A DNA stretch of 64,000 bases, from contig DAIPWT010000004.1 of the NCBI GenBank assembly GCA_036783645.1, forward strand, positions 39,549 through 103,548, read 5' to 3'. A program made the translations under genes and the position numbers. The notes beneath the pieces were generated by a model. That model saw nothing but the letters and a program-made list of their open reading frames with translations. It was not told the origin of the DNA and ran no database searches. The DNA comes from UBA4732 sp002404095. GTDB lineage: Bacteria; Planctomycetota; Planctomycetia; Gemmatales; Gemmataceae. Positions 26,403-34,929 of the stretch are shown one piece after another (within the stretch, counting starts at the first letter, position 1; each line of letters opens with the position of its first letter).

Positions 26403-26669
26403 ATGAAGCGCTCCCCTCGTCTGCATCTCGAACAGTTAGAGGACAGAATCACGCCAATCGGTCCCGTCCTGTTCGACCCCACGTATCTGCCGCCGCCGCC
26501 GCCGGATCAGGTGGTGGTAACCCCACCGCCTCCGGCCCCCACGTACTACATCCCGACCCCCGCCGACATGGTAGCCGCAATGAATGCCTATCTCGCCTCC
26601 TTGCCGCCCCCGCCCACCGGCGGCGACATAGGTCTCGGCACCGGCTTGGGAGGCGGATCTTTGCCGTGA
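26403..26669 (+). CDS. Proline-rich mini-protein with planctomycete LEQLEDR N-terminus
   Basis: 88 residues. It begins MKRSPRLHLEQLEDRITP, the N-terminal motif that in planctomycetes normally starts very long secreted or surface proteins. Here it is followed by only a proline-rich stretch (runs of P), one predicted helix (ADMVAAMNAYLASL) and a glycine-rich end. It may be a truncated remnant of a large gene or a genuine short member. The start and ribosome binding site look normal. Confidence 0.6.
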   Translation: MKRSPRLHLEQLEDRITPIGPVLFDPTYLPPPPPDQVVVTPPPPAPTYYIPTPADMVAAMNAYLASLPPPPTGGDIGLGTGLGGGSLP

Positions 26670-26748
26670 TACCTGAGTTTGGGCAACCATCTGGCCCGAG
26701 CCGACCGAAGAAAACTGTCCCCCATTGACCCATTCGTGGTTCAACCGC

Positions 26749-26802
26749 TAGCGATGCTTCGCGGAAGCGTGAACACCAACACGTTTCCGTGAAGCATCGC
26801 TA
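26749..26802. repeat. Palindrome, family I
   Basis: Arms TAGCGATGCTTCGCGGAAGC and a near-complement around the loop AACACCAA, in a non-coding stretch after the LEDR-type gene. Confidence 0.75.
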
Positions 26803-26854
26803 ACCCCCTCCCCGTCCGTAAGCGCCGACCCCATACCATCTCGTTTTTCCGCGA

Positions 26855-26910
26855 GTGGGCTTCTCGAATTAGGCGCCGTCGCTGATCAGCGTTTAATTCG
26901 AGAAGCCCAC
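26855..26910. repeat. Palindrome, family J
   Basis: Arms GTGGGCTTCTCGAATTA and complement around a loop containing GGCGCCGTCGCTGATCAGC. The loop module recurs inverted in the composite palindrome at 28.3 kb. The rest of 26670-27002 holds only these two palindromes and no recognised gene. Confidence 0.75.
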
Positions 26911-27002
26911 CTTAACGCCAACGCCCCCATTTACACGGCCGCCGTCGTCGCTTATACCAGACAGGGACGCCCTCAACGACGACCAGCCCGCGAGACTCCC
27001 CG

Positions 27003-27977
27003 ATGAACCGCTGCCTTATCCTTATGCTAACGGCCGGCCTCGCCCTCGGCGCGGCCAAGCCGTCGGCCGACGTCTTCCTCGACCCCGAAAAGGCCGGCCC
27101 CGACTTCGCCGTCCAGGGTGAGTACGTCGGCGAAACCGCCGGCAAAGATAAACTCGCCGCCCAGGTCGTGGCCGAGGGCGACGGCAAGTTTACCGTCTAC
27201 TTCCTGACCAGCGGCTTGCCCGGCGATGGTTGGGACGGCAAAGCCAAGGTCAAGGCCGCGGCCCACACTGCCGACGGTAAGACGACGTTCGAGGGCGCTG
27301 GTTGGAAGGGCGACATCACCGACGGTAAGCTTACCGGCGCCCGCGCCGACGGCGTTGAATTCGCCTTGAGCCGCGTTGTGCGCAAGAGTCCGACCGAGGG
27401 GACCAAGCCGCCCGAAGGCGCCCTGGTCCTCTTCGACGGCAAGGGCGCTGGCGAATGGAAGGACGGCCGTATCGTTGAGGGCGATCTCCTCGCCGAGGGC
27501 GCGACGACAAAAAAGACATTTCAGGACTTCAAACTCCATCTTGAATTCCGCCTGCCGTTTAAGCCGAAATCGCGCGGCCAGGAGCGCGGCAACAGCGGCG
27601 TCTATCTCCAGAGGCGATACGAGATCCAGGTTCTCGACAGTTTCGGTTTGGCCGGCGACAAGGGCGAATGCGGGGCGATCTACCAGCAGACGCCGCCGGC
27701 TGTGAATATGTGCTTCCCGCCGCTATCGTGGCAGACCTACGACATCGACTTCCGGGCCGCTCGCTACGACGCCGACGGCAACAAGAAGGCCGACGCCGTC
27801 GTGACGGTGATACAGAACGGCGTTAAGGTTCACGACAAAGCGGAGATAAAAAAGCAGACGGGCTACGGCGACAAGGAGAAAGATACGCCCGGCGTCCTTA
27901 ATTTGCAGAATCACGGCAACCCCGTGGTGTTCCGCAACGTCTGGGTGGTCGTCCGAAGCGGTGGGGATAAAAACTAG
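27003..27977 (+). CDS. Secreted DUF1080 (3-keto-disaccharide hydrolase-type) protein
   Basis: 324 residues. A signal peptide (CLILMLTAGLALGAA) is followed by an N-terminal module (about 25-125) and a DUF1080 domain (about 140-320) with LVLFDGKGAGEWKDG, FKLHLEFRLPF, GNSGVYLQRRYEIQVLDS and PGVLNLQNHGNPV. DUF1080 proteins have a concanavalin-like fold and are abundant in planctomycetes; some hydrolyse keto-disaccharides. The substrate here is unknown. The gene is preceded and followed by palindromes. Confidence 0.87.
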   Translation: MNRCLILMLTAGLALGAAKPSADVFLDPEKAGPDFAVQGEYVGETAGKDKLAAQVVAEGDGKFTVYFLTSGLPGDGWDGKAKVKAAAHTADGKTTFEGAGWKGDITDGKLTGARADGVEFALSRVVRKSPTEGTKPPEGALVLFDGKGAGEWKDGRIVEGDLLAEGATTKKTFQDFKLHLEFRLPFKPKSRGQERGNSGVYLQRRYEIQVLDSFGLAGDKGECGAIYQQTPPAVNMCFPPLSWQTYDIDFRAARYDADGNKKADAVVTVIQNGVKVHDKAEIKKQTGYGDKEKDTPGVLNLQNHGNPVVFRNVWVVVRSGGDKN

Positions 27978-28498
27978 GCGGCTCGGGTAAGTTGCACCCG
28001 CTCACGCGCGGACCCTCGTACGTATAGGGTGTGCCTCCCGAGTTAGGCATCAGGGCGGCCTCTTGCTCCCTCCCTCTTTTCGGCATTGGTATCAACACCA
28101 GAGGGGGGTGCCATGCTTTCGCGGCCTCTTTCTGCACCTTCCGTCCGTCGAAGCCGCCGCGAAAGCATGACTCCCGCGAGGGGATTCATGCTTTCGCGGG
28201 GTTCAGACTGGACGGCGTCTTGGGATAGGCCCGCGAAAGCATGGCACCCCGCCCGTAGAGGGTGTTAGGGTAGATACCAATGACGCAACGGGGAGGGAGC
28301 CGATCAGCGACGGCGCCTAATTCCAAAGGCACACCCCCTCGTATACGGCCTTGATTCGATTCGATCGAACCGGTACCATCCGCCGGTGTTTGGCCTGGAA
28401 AATAGGCGCAGGCACTCCCGTCTGCTCAAGGCTCCGAAGAAATCGGTCTATAGCGAACTTAAACGCGCCAAACCTAAGCCCAAGGTGGAGATTCCCGC
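27978..28498. other. 521-base intergenic region occupied by a composite palindrome
   Basis: No gene is recognised. Most of it (about 28016-28347) is a nested palindromic element described separately. The remaining bases (28348-28498) presumably hold the promoter of the downstream glycosyltransferase gene. Confidence 0.5.
28016..28347. repeat. Composite nested palindrome containing family C
   Basis: The core (28085-28279) is a family C element with two hairpins made from CCATGCTTTCGCGG and complements, bounded by TTGGTATC and GATACCAA. Outside it are imperfect inverted arms (about 28016-28077 and 28288-28347) sharing GGGTGTGCCT and CTCCCTCCC. The outer right arm carries the GATCAGCGACGGCGCC module also found in family J. 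Confidence 0.7.
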
Positions 28499-29989
28499 AT
28501 GGTCCCGGCGTCGTCAGACCCGGTTTGCGAGGACGACGCGAGGGCCGGCGAGTTCGCCGCGAGTCGCCTGGCTTTGCGCCGCGCGGGCTTCGGAATGCTC
28601 TTGCTCCTGACCGCCGCCGCGCTGTTCTTCCAGGTTCCCTGGTTGGCCTCGAACCAGACCGCCTCCCATATCTTTCGCTGCCTACTCACTGCGGGGTTGC
28701 TGATCGCCTACCTACAAGGCTATCGCGCCCTACTAGCGCTGCCCGGCGACGCCGGCCAACGACCCGTGGTGGTCGGCTTCGCCGTCTCGTTCGGACTAAT
28801 GGCCTTGTGCATACCACCGTTCAACTCCATTGACGTTTACTGTTACATCAATTCAGGTTGGCAGCAGGTGCGCTATGGACTCAATCCGTACACCTACACG
28901 ATTGACGATGTGGCGAATTGGCAAAACGACCCGATGTTCCGGCCCTATTGGACGCACGCCTATGCGGCTTACGGCTTTTTGTTCGAGCGGCTTGCCGCGG
29001 CCCTGTGCCGGCTAGGACGGGGCGACCACGCGTGGACCCTGTTCTTGTTTAAGGCGACGGGACTCGTCGTCTTCGCATTGGCCGGGTGGGTTGGAGCGCT
29101 TGCCGCTCGGCAGCTTCGGCTGCCCGCGCCGGATCGCGCCTTGTATCTACTTCTTTGGAATCCGCTGTTACTTATCCTCTTTGTTACAGACGGGCACAAC
29201 GACTTGTGGATGGCCTTGTTCACCATGACGGCCGTCTACCTTGTCCTGACGGACGGCTGGGTCGGGGTGCTCCCGGCGCTGGTCGCCGCCGCCGCGATCA
29301 AGTATGTTTCCGCGGCGATCCTGCCTTTCGCACTCCTCTATCTCGTTAAACGGTTCGGCTGGAAGAAAGCCGCGGCCGGCGCGGGGTTGGCCCTTCTGCT
29401 CGGCGGGCTGCTCGCCTGGGACTACGTCGGGCCGATTGGAAAGCCTGACGCCCTAGAAGCGCAGGTCGCCAACGCCACGGCGGCGCTGAACTCAGTGCCG
29501 GCCATGTTCGTCTTTCCGTGCGACCTATGCGCCAAATTGTTTCCGCGGCTGGCGCCGTACCGGGAGCCAGCCGCGGCGGCGATTAAGCTCGTTTTCTGGA
29601 CTGGTTTCACGGGTTTCTACGGGCGCCTCGCCTGGATCCGCTTACGGAGCGCGCCTTACGACCCGGCCGCCTTTCTCCACGACTGCGTTCTAATTCACTT
29701 CGTACTGATATGCCTCGTCAGCAGCAAATTTTACCCCTGGTATCTGGGCATGTTCTTCCCGTTGGCCCTTTGGCTTCCTCCGGGCGGCCGATTGCGGCGG
29801 GCAGTGTTGGCGATTTCCTCCGCCCAACTTCTCACTTTGACCTTCATCGGTCAAACGAACTTCCTGAACGGCTTGGTGATGCTGGTTCTTCCTCTCCTCT
29901 GGGCGATGAAACCGTCGTTATTTCGTCCGCGCCGTTCCCTCCCTACGCCGACAGAATGGGAAGCTACCGCCCCACCCGTCGCCGCCTGA
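28499..29989 (+). CDS. GT-C fold membrane glycosyltransferase (GT87 / MptA-B-like)
   Basis: 496 residues with about 11 to 13 transmembrane segments. After the first segments comes FNSIDVYCYINSGWQQV and GLNPYTY, the loop with an acidic residue that characterises polyprenyl-phosphate-mannose-dependent transferases. A further motif LFVTDGHNDLWMA is in a later loop. It likely adds a sugar from a lipid carrier to a periplasmic glycan. The GTG/ATG choice at 28499 follows the open frame; the first 25 residues are polar and may be cytosolic. Confidence 0.78.
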   Translation: MVPASSDPVCEDDARAGEFAASRLALRRAGFGMLLLLTAAALFFQVPWLASNQTASHIFRCLLTAGLLIAYLQGYRALLALPGDAGQRPVVVGFAVSFGLMALCIPPFNSIDVYCYINSGWQQVRYGLNPYTYTIDDVANWQNDPMFRPYWTHAYAAYGFLFERLAAALCRLGRGDHAWTLFLFKATGLVVFALAGWVGALAARQLRLPAPDRALYLLLWNPLLLILFVTDGHNDLWMALFTMTAVYLVLTDGWVGVLPALVAAAAIKYVSAAILPFALLYLVKRFGWKKAAAGAGLALLLGGLLAWDYVGPIGKPDALEAQVANATAALNSVPAMFVFPCDLCAKLFPRLAPYREPAAAAIKLVFWTGFTGFYGRLAWIRLRSAPYDPAAFLHDCVLIHFVLICLVSSKFYPWYLGMFFPLALWLPPGGRLRRAVLAISSAQLLTLTFIGQTNFLNGLVMLVLPLLWAMKPSLFRPRRSLPTPTEWEATAPPVAA

Positions 29990-30006
29990 TCCGGTGTGCC
30001 ACGAAC

Positions 30007-30080
30007 AACCACGAATCACACGAATAAGAGAAAAGCAGGCGGCTTTTCTCTTATTCGTGTGATTCGTGTGATTCGTGGTT
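30007..30080. repeat. Palindrome, family E, between convergent genes
   Basis: Arms AACCACGAATCACACGAATA and complement around AAAAGCAGGCGGCTTTT, with one extra partial copy in the right arm. It lies between the convergent glycosyltransferase and ECF-WD40 genes and likely terminates both. Confidence 0.8.
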
Positions 30081-30095
30081 TATTTTCCGCTGGCG

Positions 30096-33000
30096 TCATT
30101 TGCCCAACCGCTTCAGGGAGGCGTTCGCCTCGCGCGTGAGCGGCGAATTGGCTGCGCCCTTGGCGATTTTTGCCAACACCGCTCGCGCCTCCGGGCCGCC
30201 GACGGCCTCCAGCGCCTCGACGGCGCGCAGTCCACGCAACAGTTCCGGTGCGGGCGTCGCCAACTTCTCCAAGAGTCGGCCTACGCGGGAACGGACTTCC
30301 GCCGACGGCTGACCATCGACCACCTTTCGCAAGGCCGGCTTGGCCACATCCCCAAGTTCATCTAATTCGCCCATCGCTTTATCGCGTATTTGGAAGTCGT
30401 CGCTGTCCAGGTCGGCGATAAACCGGTCCACTTCGTCTTTCCCGGCGGATCGGGCCGGCCGTAAGCGCTCTCCTAAGCAGGATGCGGCTTGCCCTGGGGC
30501 CGCACTGAAGGCGCGGATGGCTTTATACGCTTTGGCTGCATCGGCACCGGCCAAGTCGGTCCAAAATGATTTACATTCTTCCGCTGACAAGGCGACGACC
30601 TTCGGCTTCGGCCGTTGCGTGACCTCGGCCACGTCCCAGAACAGCATGGTCGTATCGTCCCCGGTAGAGACGAGCGTCTTGCCGTCGGCTGAGAAGACCA
30701 GCGAGTTGGCCCTGCCGCGATGGCCTCTCAGAGTGCGCAGGTCCTCGCCGGTGTCCAGGTTCCATAGGCGGATTGTGTCGTCAAAGCTGGCGGAGGCCAG
30801 CGTTCGACCGTCCGGGGCCATAGCGATACATAGGGCCGTTTCCTGGTGGCCGGTGAGCAAAAGCCGCTCTTTGCCGGTTGCGGCTTCCCATACGGGAATC
30901 GTTTTCTGCCACCGATTGACGGCCAACATGCGGCCGTCGGGCGAGAACAGGAAAGTCGGATCGGTCCGCCCGCCGCCCAGAAATTCAAATTCGCCGGCCT
31001 CGTTCGGCATGTTGGCGGTGGTCGTTTCCCAGGCTAGCCGCGGTGGCTCTTCTTGCCCTTCATAGTGCCAGGCCCGCATTCTGACGCCATACCCTCGCGT
31101 CCAGCTCATGGCCGCCAATGTCCGACCGTCCGGGGCAAAGGCAACGCCGCTTACGTTATTCTGTTGTACCGCCGTTTTGTTAGTCTCTGTTACGGTAAGT
31201 TGGCGCAATTCGCGGCCGGCGACCGGTTCCCGGAGCCGCACCGTTCCATCGCTCTCTCCCGTGGCCAAGATTTTGCCGTCTGGCGTGAACGCGGCCGCCA
31301 CGAAATAGTAGTCGTCGCCCTTTTTGTCATGTTCGAGCCGCCTGAGGAACTTGCGGGCAGCAACGTCCCATATGAAGATCGCTTCGACTCCCACGGCCGC
31401 GAGCGATTTGCCGTCCGGCGCGAAGATTAGCGATTCTGCATACGATTCCTTCTCCCAAAGCAGCTGCCCGACGTCGCGCCCCGCGGCCATGTTCCAAAGT
31501 CGGATTTCCGGGTTGCCATAACGCGGATTCACGTCTCTTGAGAAGGCGAGCGTTCGGCCGTCCGGTGCTAGCGTCAAATCGCTAATTCGCTCGCTGCCGA
31601 CGACTGGCGTGTTCTCCTTGCCTGTGACGGCGTCCCACAGCCGGATCATTCCGCCGAGATGGCCCGAGATAAGCGTCTTGCCGTCCGGGGAAAAAGCGAC
31701 TTCCCAAACGCCGCGCGCCTTGATGCGCCGCACCTTGCCGCCGTTCACGTCGCGCAGAGCGATGAAGTCATAGTCATAGTCGTCGCCGCCTTCGGCTGAG
31801 GCTAAGGACTTGCCGTCCGGGGAAAAAACCAACGAACTGAGGTGATAGGTCGTCGGCCATTCATGGATGACCTTACCGGATTGCAAGTCCCAGAGGGCAA
31901 TGCCGCCCTTACGATTTCCGGAAGCGAGCAGAGCGCCGTCCGGTGAAACAACTAACAGGGCTATACCTTCGGGCCGCGTCAGCCGACGGAGTTCCTTGCG
32001 CGAAACCACGTCCCATAGGGCAATCGTCTTTTCCGACGCAGCGACCAACGTTTTGCCGTCCGGAGTGAAAGCAAGCGCGCTAATCGTCTCCTTGGGCGTT
32101 TTCAAGTTCATGGAATGTTTCCGGGTTGTCAAATCCCACAAATCGATGGAACCTTCTACGTTCCCCACGGCCAAGGTCTTGCCGTCCGGTGAAAACGCGA
32201 ACGAATCGGGCCAGCAACCCTCCTTTCGCTCAAGTCGGGGCAACTCCTTCCCCGTTGCGACGTCCCACAGATGGATTTCCCAGTTCCCTTGGTGTGTCTC
32301 TACAAGAGTGCGTCCGTCAGGCGACAAGGCGTAAAGGATATTCATATATCCCGTCGGGAAAGAACGCAGCAGCTTGCCCGTGGCTAAATCCCACAAGCAG
32401 ATTGTGCGGTCGCCGCCGTAGAAGCCGGAAATCAGCGTCTTGCCATCGGGACACGGAAAAAGGGGGCACGCAGTGCCGCCGCCTTGACGGAAGCGAAGCG
32501 TACCAACCCGTCGCACGGCGCCGTCCGGCAGCGGGTCGCCGTAATCGTCAAGGCGGACTTGCGTTTCCTCCTTTCGGGGAGGCTCGGCGGCCAGCTTCGC
32601 GGCCGGCGGCTTTTCCTCTGGCGGCTTGGCGGCGGGCTGGGTCATCGCACCGACGCCGACGCCAACCAAACTCAGCGCGGCCAACAGCATTACCACAATT
32701 TTCATCTTCATTATCCCCATTACTTTCAGACCTTCATTGGCGAGAGCGGCCGCGGACGTCGAGACGGCGCCGGCCGTCGCCTTCTCGGCCGCGAACTGAA
32801 GAGCGGCTTTCAGGGTGGCGTCAAGCAACAGGGCCGACGCCGCTTCCGCCGAACTCACCAGCAAGGCCGCGCCCAGCGCCCCGGCGGAGAGGGTCAGGCC
32901 GCGCCGGATCAGTTCCGCCCGCAGCAACTTTCGTCCGCGCGTCAATCGACTTCGGAGCGTCGCCGTCGGGCAGCCGAGTTGGCGCGCCGCTTCCTCGTGC

Positions 33001-33497
33001 GTCCTCCCCTCCAGGTGGCAGATCACAAGAGCGGTTCGGTAATGTTCCGGCAGCCGTTGCAGCGCCTCGTCCAACGCCTCTCGGAGATCGCCCCACGCCG
33101 CCTGCACGCCGGTCTCGGTTTTGCGCATGCTTGCCGCTCGCCTCTCATGCACCCGTTGGCGGTCGCCGTGTTCTTTCGCCTTGACGGCAAGACGGCGCGC
33201 GACGCCGTGCAACCAGCTGCCGACCGACTCTTGCTTGCGGATGGAAGCCGCCTTGCGAGCCAGCAGCAAGAACGTCGCCTGGAAAGCGTCCTCCGCGTCT
33301 TGGTACCGGCCCAGAACGCGCCGGCAGACCGCGAGTACCATCGGACCGTGCCGCCGCAAAAGCGCGGCGAACGCCGCCTCATCGCGCGTGCTGGCGAAGC
33401 GGTCTAGGAGTTGGCCGTCGGCCACCGTCGCCGCCGACGGGCCATCGGTTAGTGATCGGATGTAGCGGACGGCGGCGCCAAGCGGTCTGTTGGTCAT
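30096..33497 (-). CDS. ECF sigma factor fused to a transmembrane segment and WD40 repeats
   Basis: 1133 residues. Residues about 25-190 are an ECF sigma factor: region 2 YQDAEDAFQATFLLLARKA and region 4 LPEHYRTALVICHLEGRTH with the following helix-turn-helix. A hydrophobic helix at about 262-283 (VVMLLAALSLVGVGVGAM) should anchor it in the membrane. About 320-965 is a WD40 propeller array with many FSPDGKTL and LWDLATGK units, followed by a C-terminal helical region. The sensor is fused to the sigma factor, so it may be released or activated in place. ATG 33497 is chosen; the upstream open frame crosses the tRNA duplication and is spurious. Confidence 0.87.
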   Translation of the reverse strand: MTNRPLGAAVRYIRSLTDGPSAATVADGQLLDRFASTRDEAAFAALLRRHGPMVLAVCRRVLGRYQDAEDAFQATFLLLARKAASIRKQESVGSWLHGVARRLAVKAKEHGDRQRVHERRAASMRKTETGVQAAWGDLREALDEALQRLPEHYRTALVICHLEGRTHEEAARQLGCPTATLRSRLTRGRKLLRAELIRRGLTLSAGALGAALLVSSAEAASALLLDATLKAALQFAAEKATAGAVSTSAAALANEGLKVMGIMKMKIVVMLLAALSLVGVGVGAMTQPAAKPPEEKPPAAKLAAEPPRKEETQVRLDDYGDPLPDGAVRRVGTLRFRQGGGTACPLFPCPDGKTLISGFYGGDRTICLWDLATGKLLRSFPTGYMNILYALSPDGRTLVETHQGNWEIHLWDVATGKELPRLERKEGCWPDSFAFSPDGKTLAVGNVEGSIDLWDLTTRKHSMNLKTPKETISALAFTPDGKTLVAASEKTIALWDVVSRKELRRLTRPEGIALLVVSPDGALLASGNRKGGIALWDLQSGKVIHEWPTTYHLSSLVFSPDGKSLASAEGGDDYDYDFIALRDVNGGKVRRIKARGVWEVAFSPDGKTLISGHLGGMIRLWDAVTGKENTPVVGSERISDLTLAPDGRTLAFSRDVNPRYGNPEIRLWNMAAGRDVGQLLWEKESYAESLIFAPDGKSLAAVGVEAIFIWDVAARKFLRRLEHDKKGDDYYFVAAAFTPDGKILATGESDGTVRLREPVAGRELRQLTVTETNKTAVQQNNVSGVAFAPDGRTLAAMSWTRGYGVRMRAWHYEGQEEPPRLAWETTTANMPNEAGEFEFLGGGRTDPTFLFSPDGRMLAVNRWQKTIPVWEAATGKERLLLTGHQETALCIAMAPDGRTLASASFDDTIRLWNLDTGEDLRTLRGHRGRANSLVFSADGKTLVSTGDDTTMLFWDVAEVTQRPKPKVVALSAEECKSFWTDLAGADAAKAYKAIRAFSAAPGQAASCLGERLRPARSAGKDEVDRFIADLDSDDFQIRDKAMGELDELGDVAKPALRKVVDGQPSAEVRSRVGRLLEKLATPAPELLRGLRAVEALEAVGGPEARAVLAKIAKGAANSPLTREANASLKRLGK

Positions 33498-33593
33498 GCG
33501 TGGAAGTCTCCGACAAGGCTCTACCTTTATAGTGCCTGTGGGAGAGGAAAAGTGACGCACTGCGGCGACAAAGAGGGGAAATAGTCGCCGGCG

Positions 33594-33696
33594 CCTAGAA
33601 AATAAGCCGGTTGGCACTCGTTCGCACCAACCGGCGTCGAATTGCATCAGGGTGAGTGAGGGGATTTGAACCCCCGACATCCAGAGCCACAGTCTG
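33594..33696. repeat. Left attachment-site copy of the tRNA-His element (attachment repeat)
   Basis: 103 bases identical, except one base, to 41285-41387. It includes the tRNA-His terminator hairpin and the 3' 46 nucleotides of the tRNA (33651-33696) up to the anticodon arm, after which the sequence diverges. It marks the left end of an integrated element. Confidence 0.88.
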
Positions 33697-33888
33697 AATA
33701 TCGGCGTTCTCAAGTTCCCATCGGCAAACGACTTGCAACCCGACGACCCCCGCGCATGCAGTCCAGTATGCAGTAACCCGCCGGCCGACGGCGCCTTGGC
33801 CCGCGTCGTCGCGGCGTGGGATGAACTGCCCGAAGCCATACGCGCCGCCGTGCTGCTGCTGGTCGATAGCGCCGGCAAGAGGCCGTGA
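33670..33888 (+). pseudogene. Coding remnant at the left end of the element
   Basis: An open frame of 72 codons without a clear start ends at TGA 33886-33888. It reads GVLKFPSANDLQP, a Cys/Ser-rich bit and LARVVAAWDELPEAIRAAVL near its end, which looks like a real amphipathic protein tail. I recall similar tails in planctomycete elements but cannot verify it. In a circular form of the element it would be in the same frame as the integrase gene, separated by one TGA inside the attachment repeat. Confidence 0.35.
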
Positions 33889-33936
33889 AGTCCTTCGTAT
33901 CTTGACAAGTCTTGACACGCCGGCGATGCTGACCGC

Positions 33937-34191
33937 ATGGCGAACGTGACGGTAACGCCGGAAGCCTTGGAACAGCTGACCCGGCTTCCGCGCGTCATCC
34001 GTGAGCGCATCGGCAAGCTGTTTCAACGTCTGGAAGCGTGGCCCGCCGTCAGCGGCGCCAAGAGCGCCTCTCCGGCAACCTGGCCGGCTGGCGTCGCCTG
34101 CTCACCCCTCAACCGGGTGCGCTTCCGCGTGGAAGGCGAAACCGTTGTGGTGGACAAGATCGGGCATCGGAGCGAGTTTTATGAAGACTGA
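33937..34191 (+). pseudogene. RelE/ParE-type toxin with compensated double frameshift
   Basis: The 84-residue frame has a good RelE-like start (TVTPEALEQLTRLPRVIRER) and end (VRFRVEGETVVVDKIGHRSE). The middle (about residues 42-60) does not fit. In the +2 frame, bases 34065-34117 encode RLSGNLAGWRRLLTPQP, the expected conserved core. So one indel near 34062 and a compensating one near 34115 have taken the core out of frame. The toxin is probably inactive, unless the sequence has errors. Confidence 0.65.
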
Positions 34192-34564
34192 AACATCGGG
34201 GCGCGGTTCAGGCGCCGCGTCCGCCCGGCGCGTGACGGTCAAAGGCAAGCGCATGGTGATGATCGACGAAGCGGCCTACGAAGCGCTCTTACGCAAGGCG
34301 GACCTATGGGAACCCGACCTGCCCGCGCCGGACGGCAACGACAACTATCCGGCCCTGGAAGCGCTGGCCGTCGTCCAGGCCCGCGACGTACTCCGGGCGC
34401 GTCGCAAGCTGGGCTTGTCGCAAGTCGAGCTGGCCCGTCGCGCCGGCGTCCGCCCGGAAACCCTCAACCGCATCGAACAGGGCAGGAACAAGCCGAGTGT
34501 GCCGACGCTGGCCAAGATCGACCGGGCGCTGAGAGCGGCCGCGACGGACGAAAGCGGCCGTTGA
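34181..34564 (+). CDS. Xre-family antitoxin
   Basis: 127 residues. A C-terminal helix-turn-helix (LRARRKLGLSQVELARRAGV then RPETLNRIEQGRNKPS) is a classical Xre/HTH_3 domain. It follows the RelE-like gene with an 11-base overlap, the toxin-first order seen in HigBA-type pairs. It probably binds the shared promoter and the toxin. The ATG at 34181 is chosen for that overlap. Confidence 0.8.
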   Translation: MKTETSGRGSGAASARRVTVKGKRMVMIDEAAYEALLRKADLWEPDLPAPDGNDNYPALEALAVVQARDVLRARRKLGLSQVELARRAGVRPETLNRIEQGRNKPSVPTLAKIDRALRAAATDESGR

Positions 34565-34929
34565 CCCGCCCGCGTCGTCCGACGCGCCGGAGACGCCCCT
34601 GGCGGTTGCAGAAAAGGACGGTAGAATCAAGGAAGCGGGACGGCCGGAGTAGCTACCGGCTATGAGGCCCGGCCGACGCGTGGAAGCTCCATCCCGCGCG
34701 TCGGCTTGGCCGACCCGAAGTGATGGAGCAACTCATGTCGCGGCAATCACAACCATCCTTCTCCCTACGATGGCCCTTGGCGCGGGACGCCCTCGACGTG
34801 GCCCGCCGGGAAGCTCTGCAATTGGCTGACTTGTGCGAGACCCTATACTTCGGATTCGTGGTCAAGCCGGTTGGCGCTCGTTCGCACCAACCGGCGTCCG
34901 ATTGCATCAGAGTGGCCCGCGCGACGCCT
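34565..34929. other. Intergenic region within the element
   Basis: 365 bases without a confident gene. A hairpin of GCCGACGCG/CGCGTCGGC (34672-34705) follows the antitoxin and may terminate it. An open frame from 34720 has no recognised features. A partial attachment-like repeat is at 34864-34910. Confidence 0.4.
34864..34910. repeat. Third, partial copy of the attachment-site hairpin
   Basis: 47 bases starting AAGCCGGTTGGCGCTCG match the terminator part of both attachment repeats with about three differences. The tRNA portion is absent. It lies between the toxin-antitoxin pair and the ATPase gene. Confidence 0.65.

Noticed and set aside
33651..33696. Second tRNA-His gene
   Set aside because: Only the 3' 46 nucleotides are present; the D arm and acceptor 5' strand are missing, so it is an attachment-site duplicate.
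33498..34016. Upstream extension of the ECF-WD40 frame into the integrated element
   Set aside because: It crosses the duplicated tRNA segment and the antisense of the toxin gene; the sigma domain starts normally at 33497.
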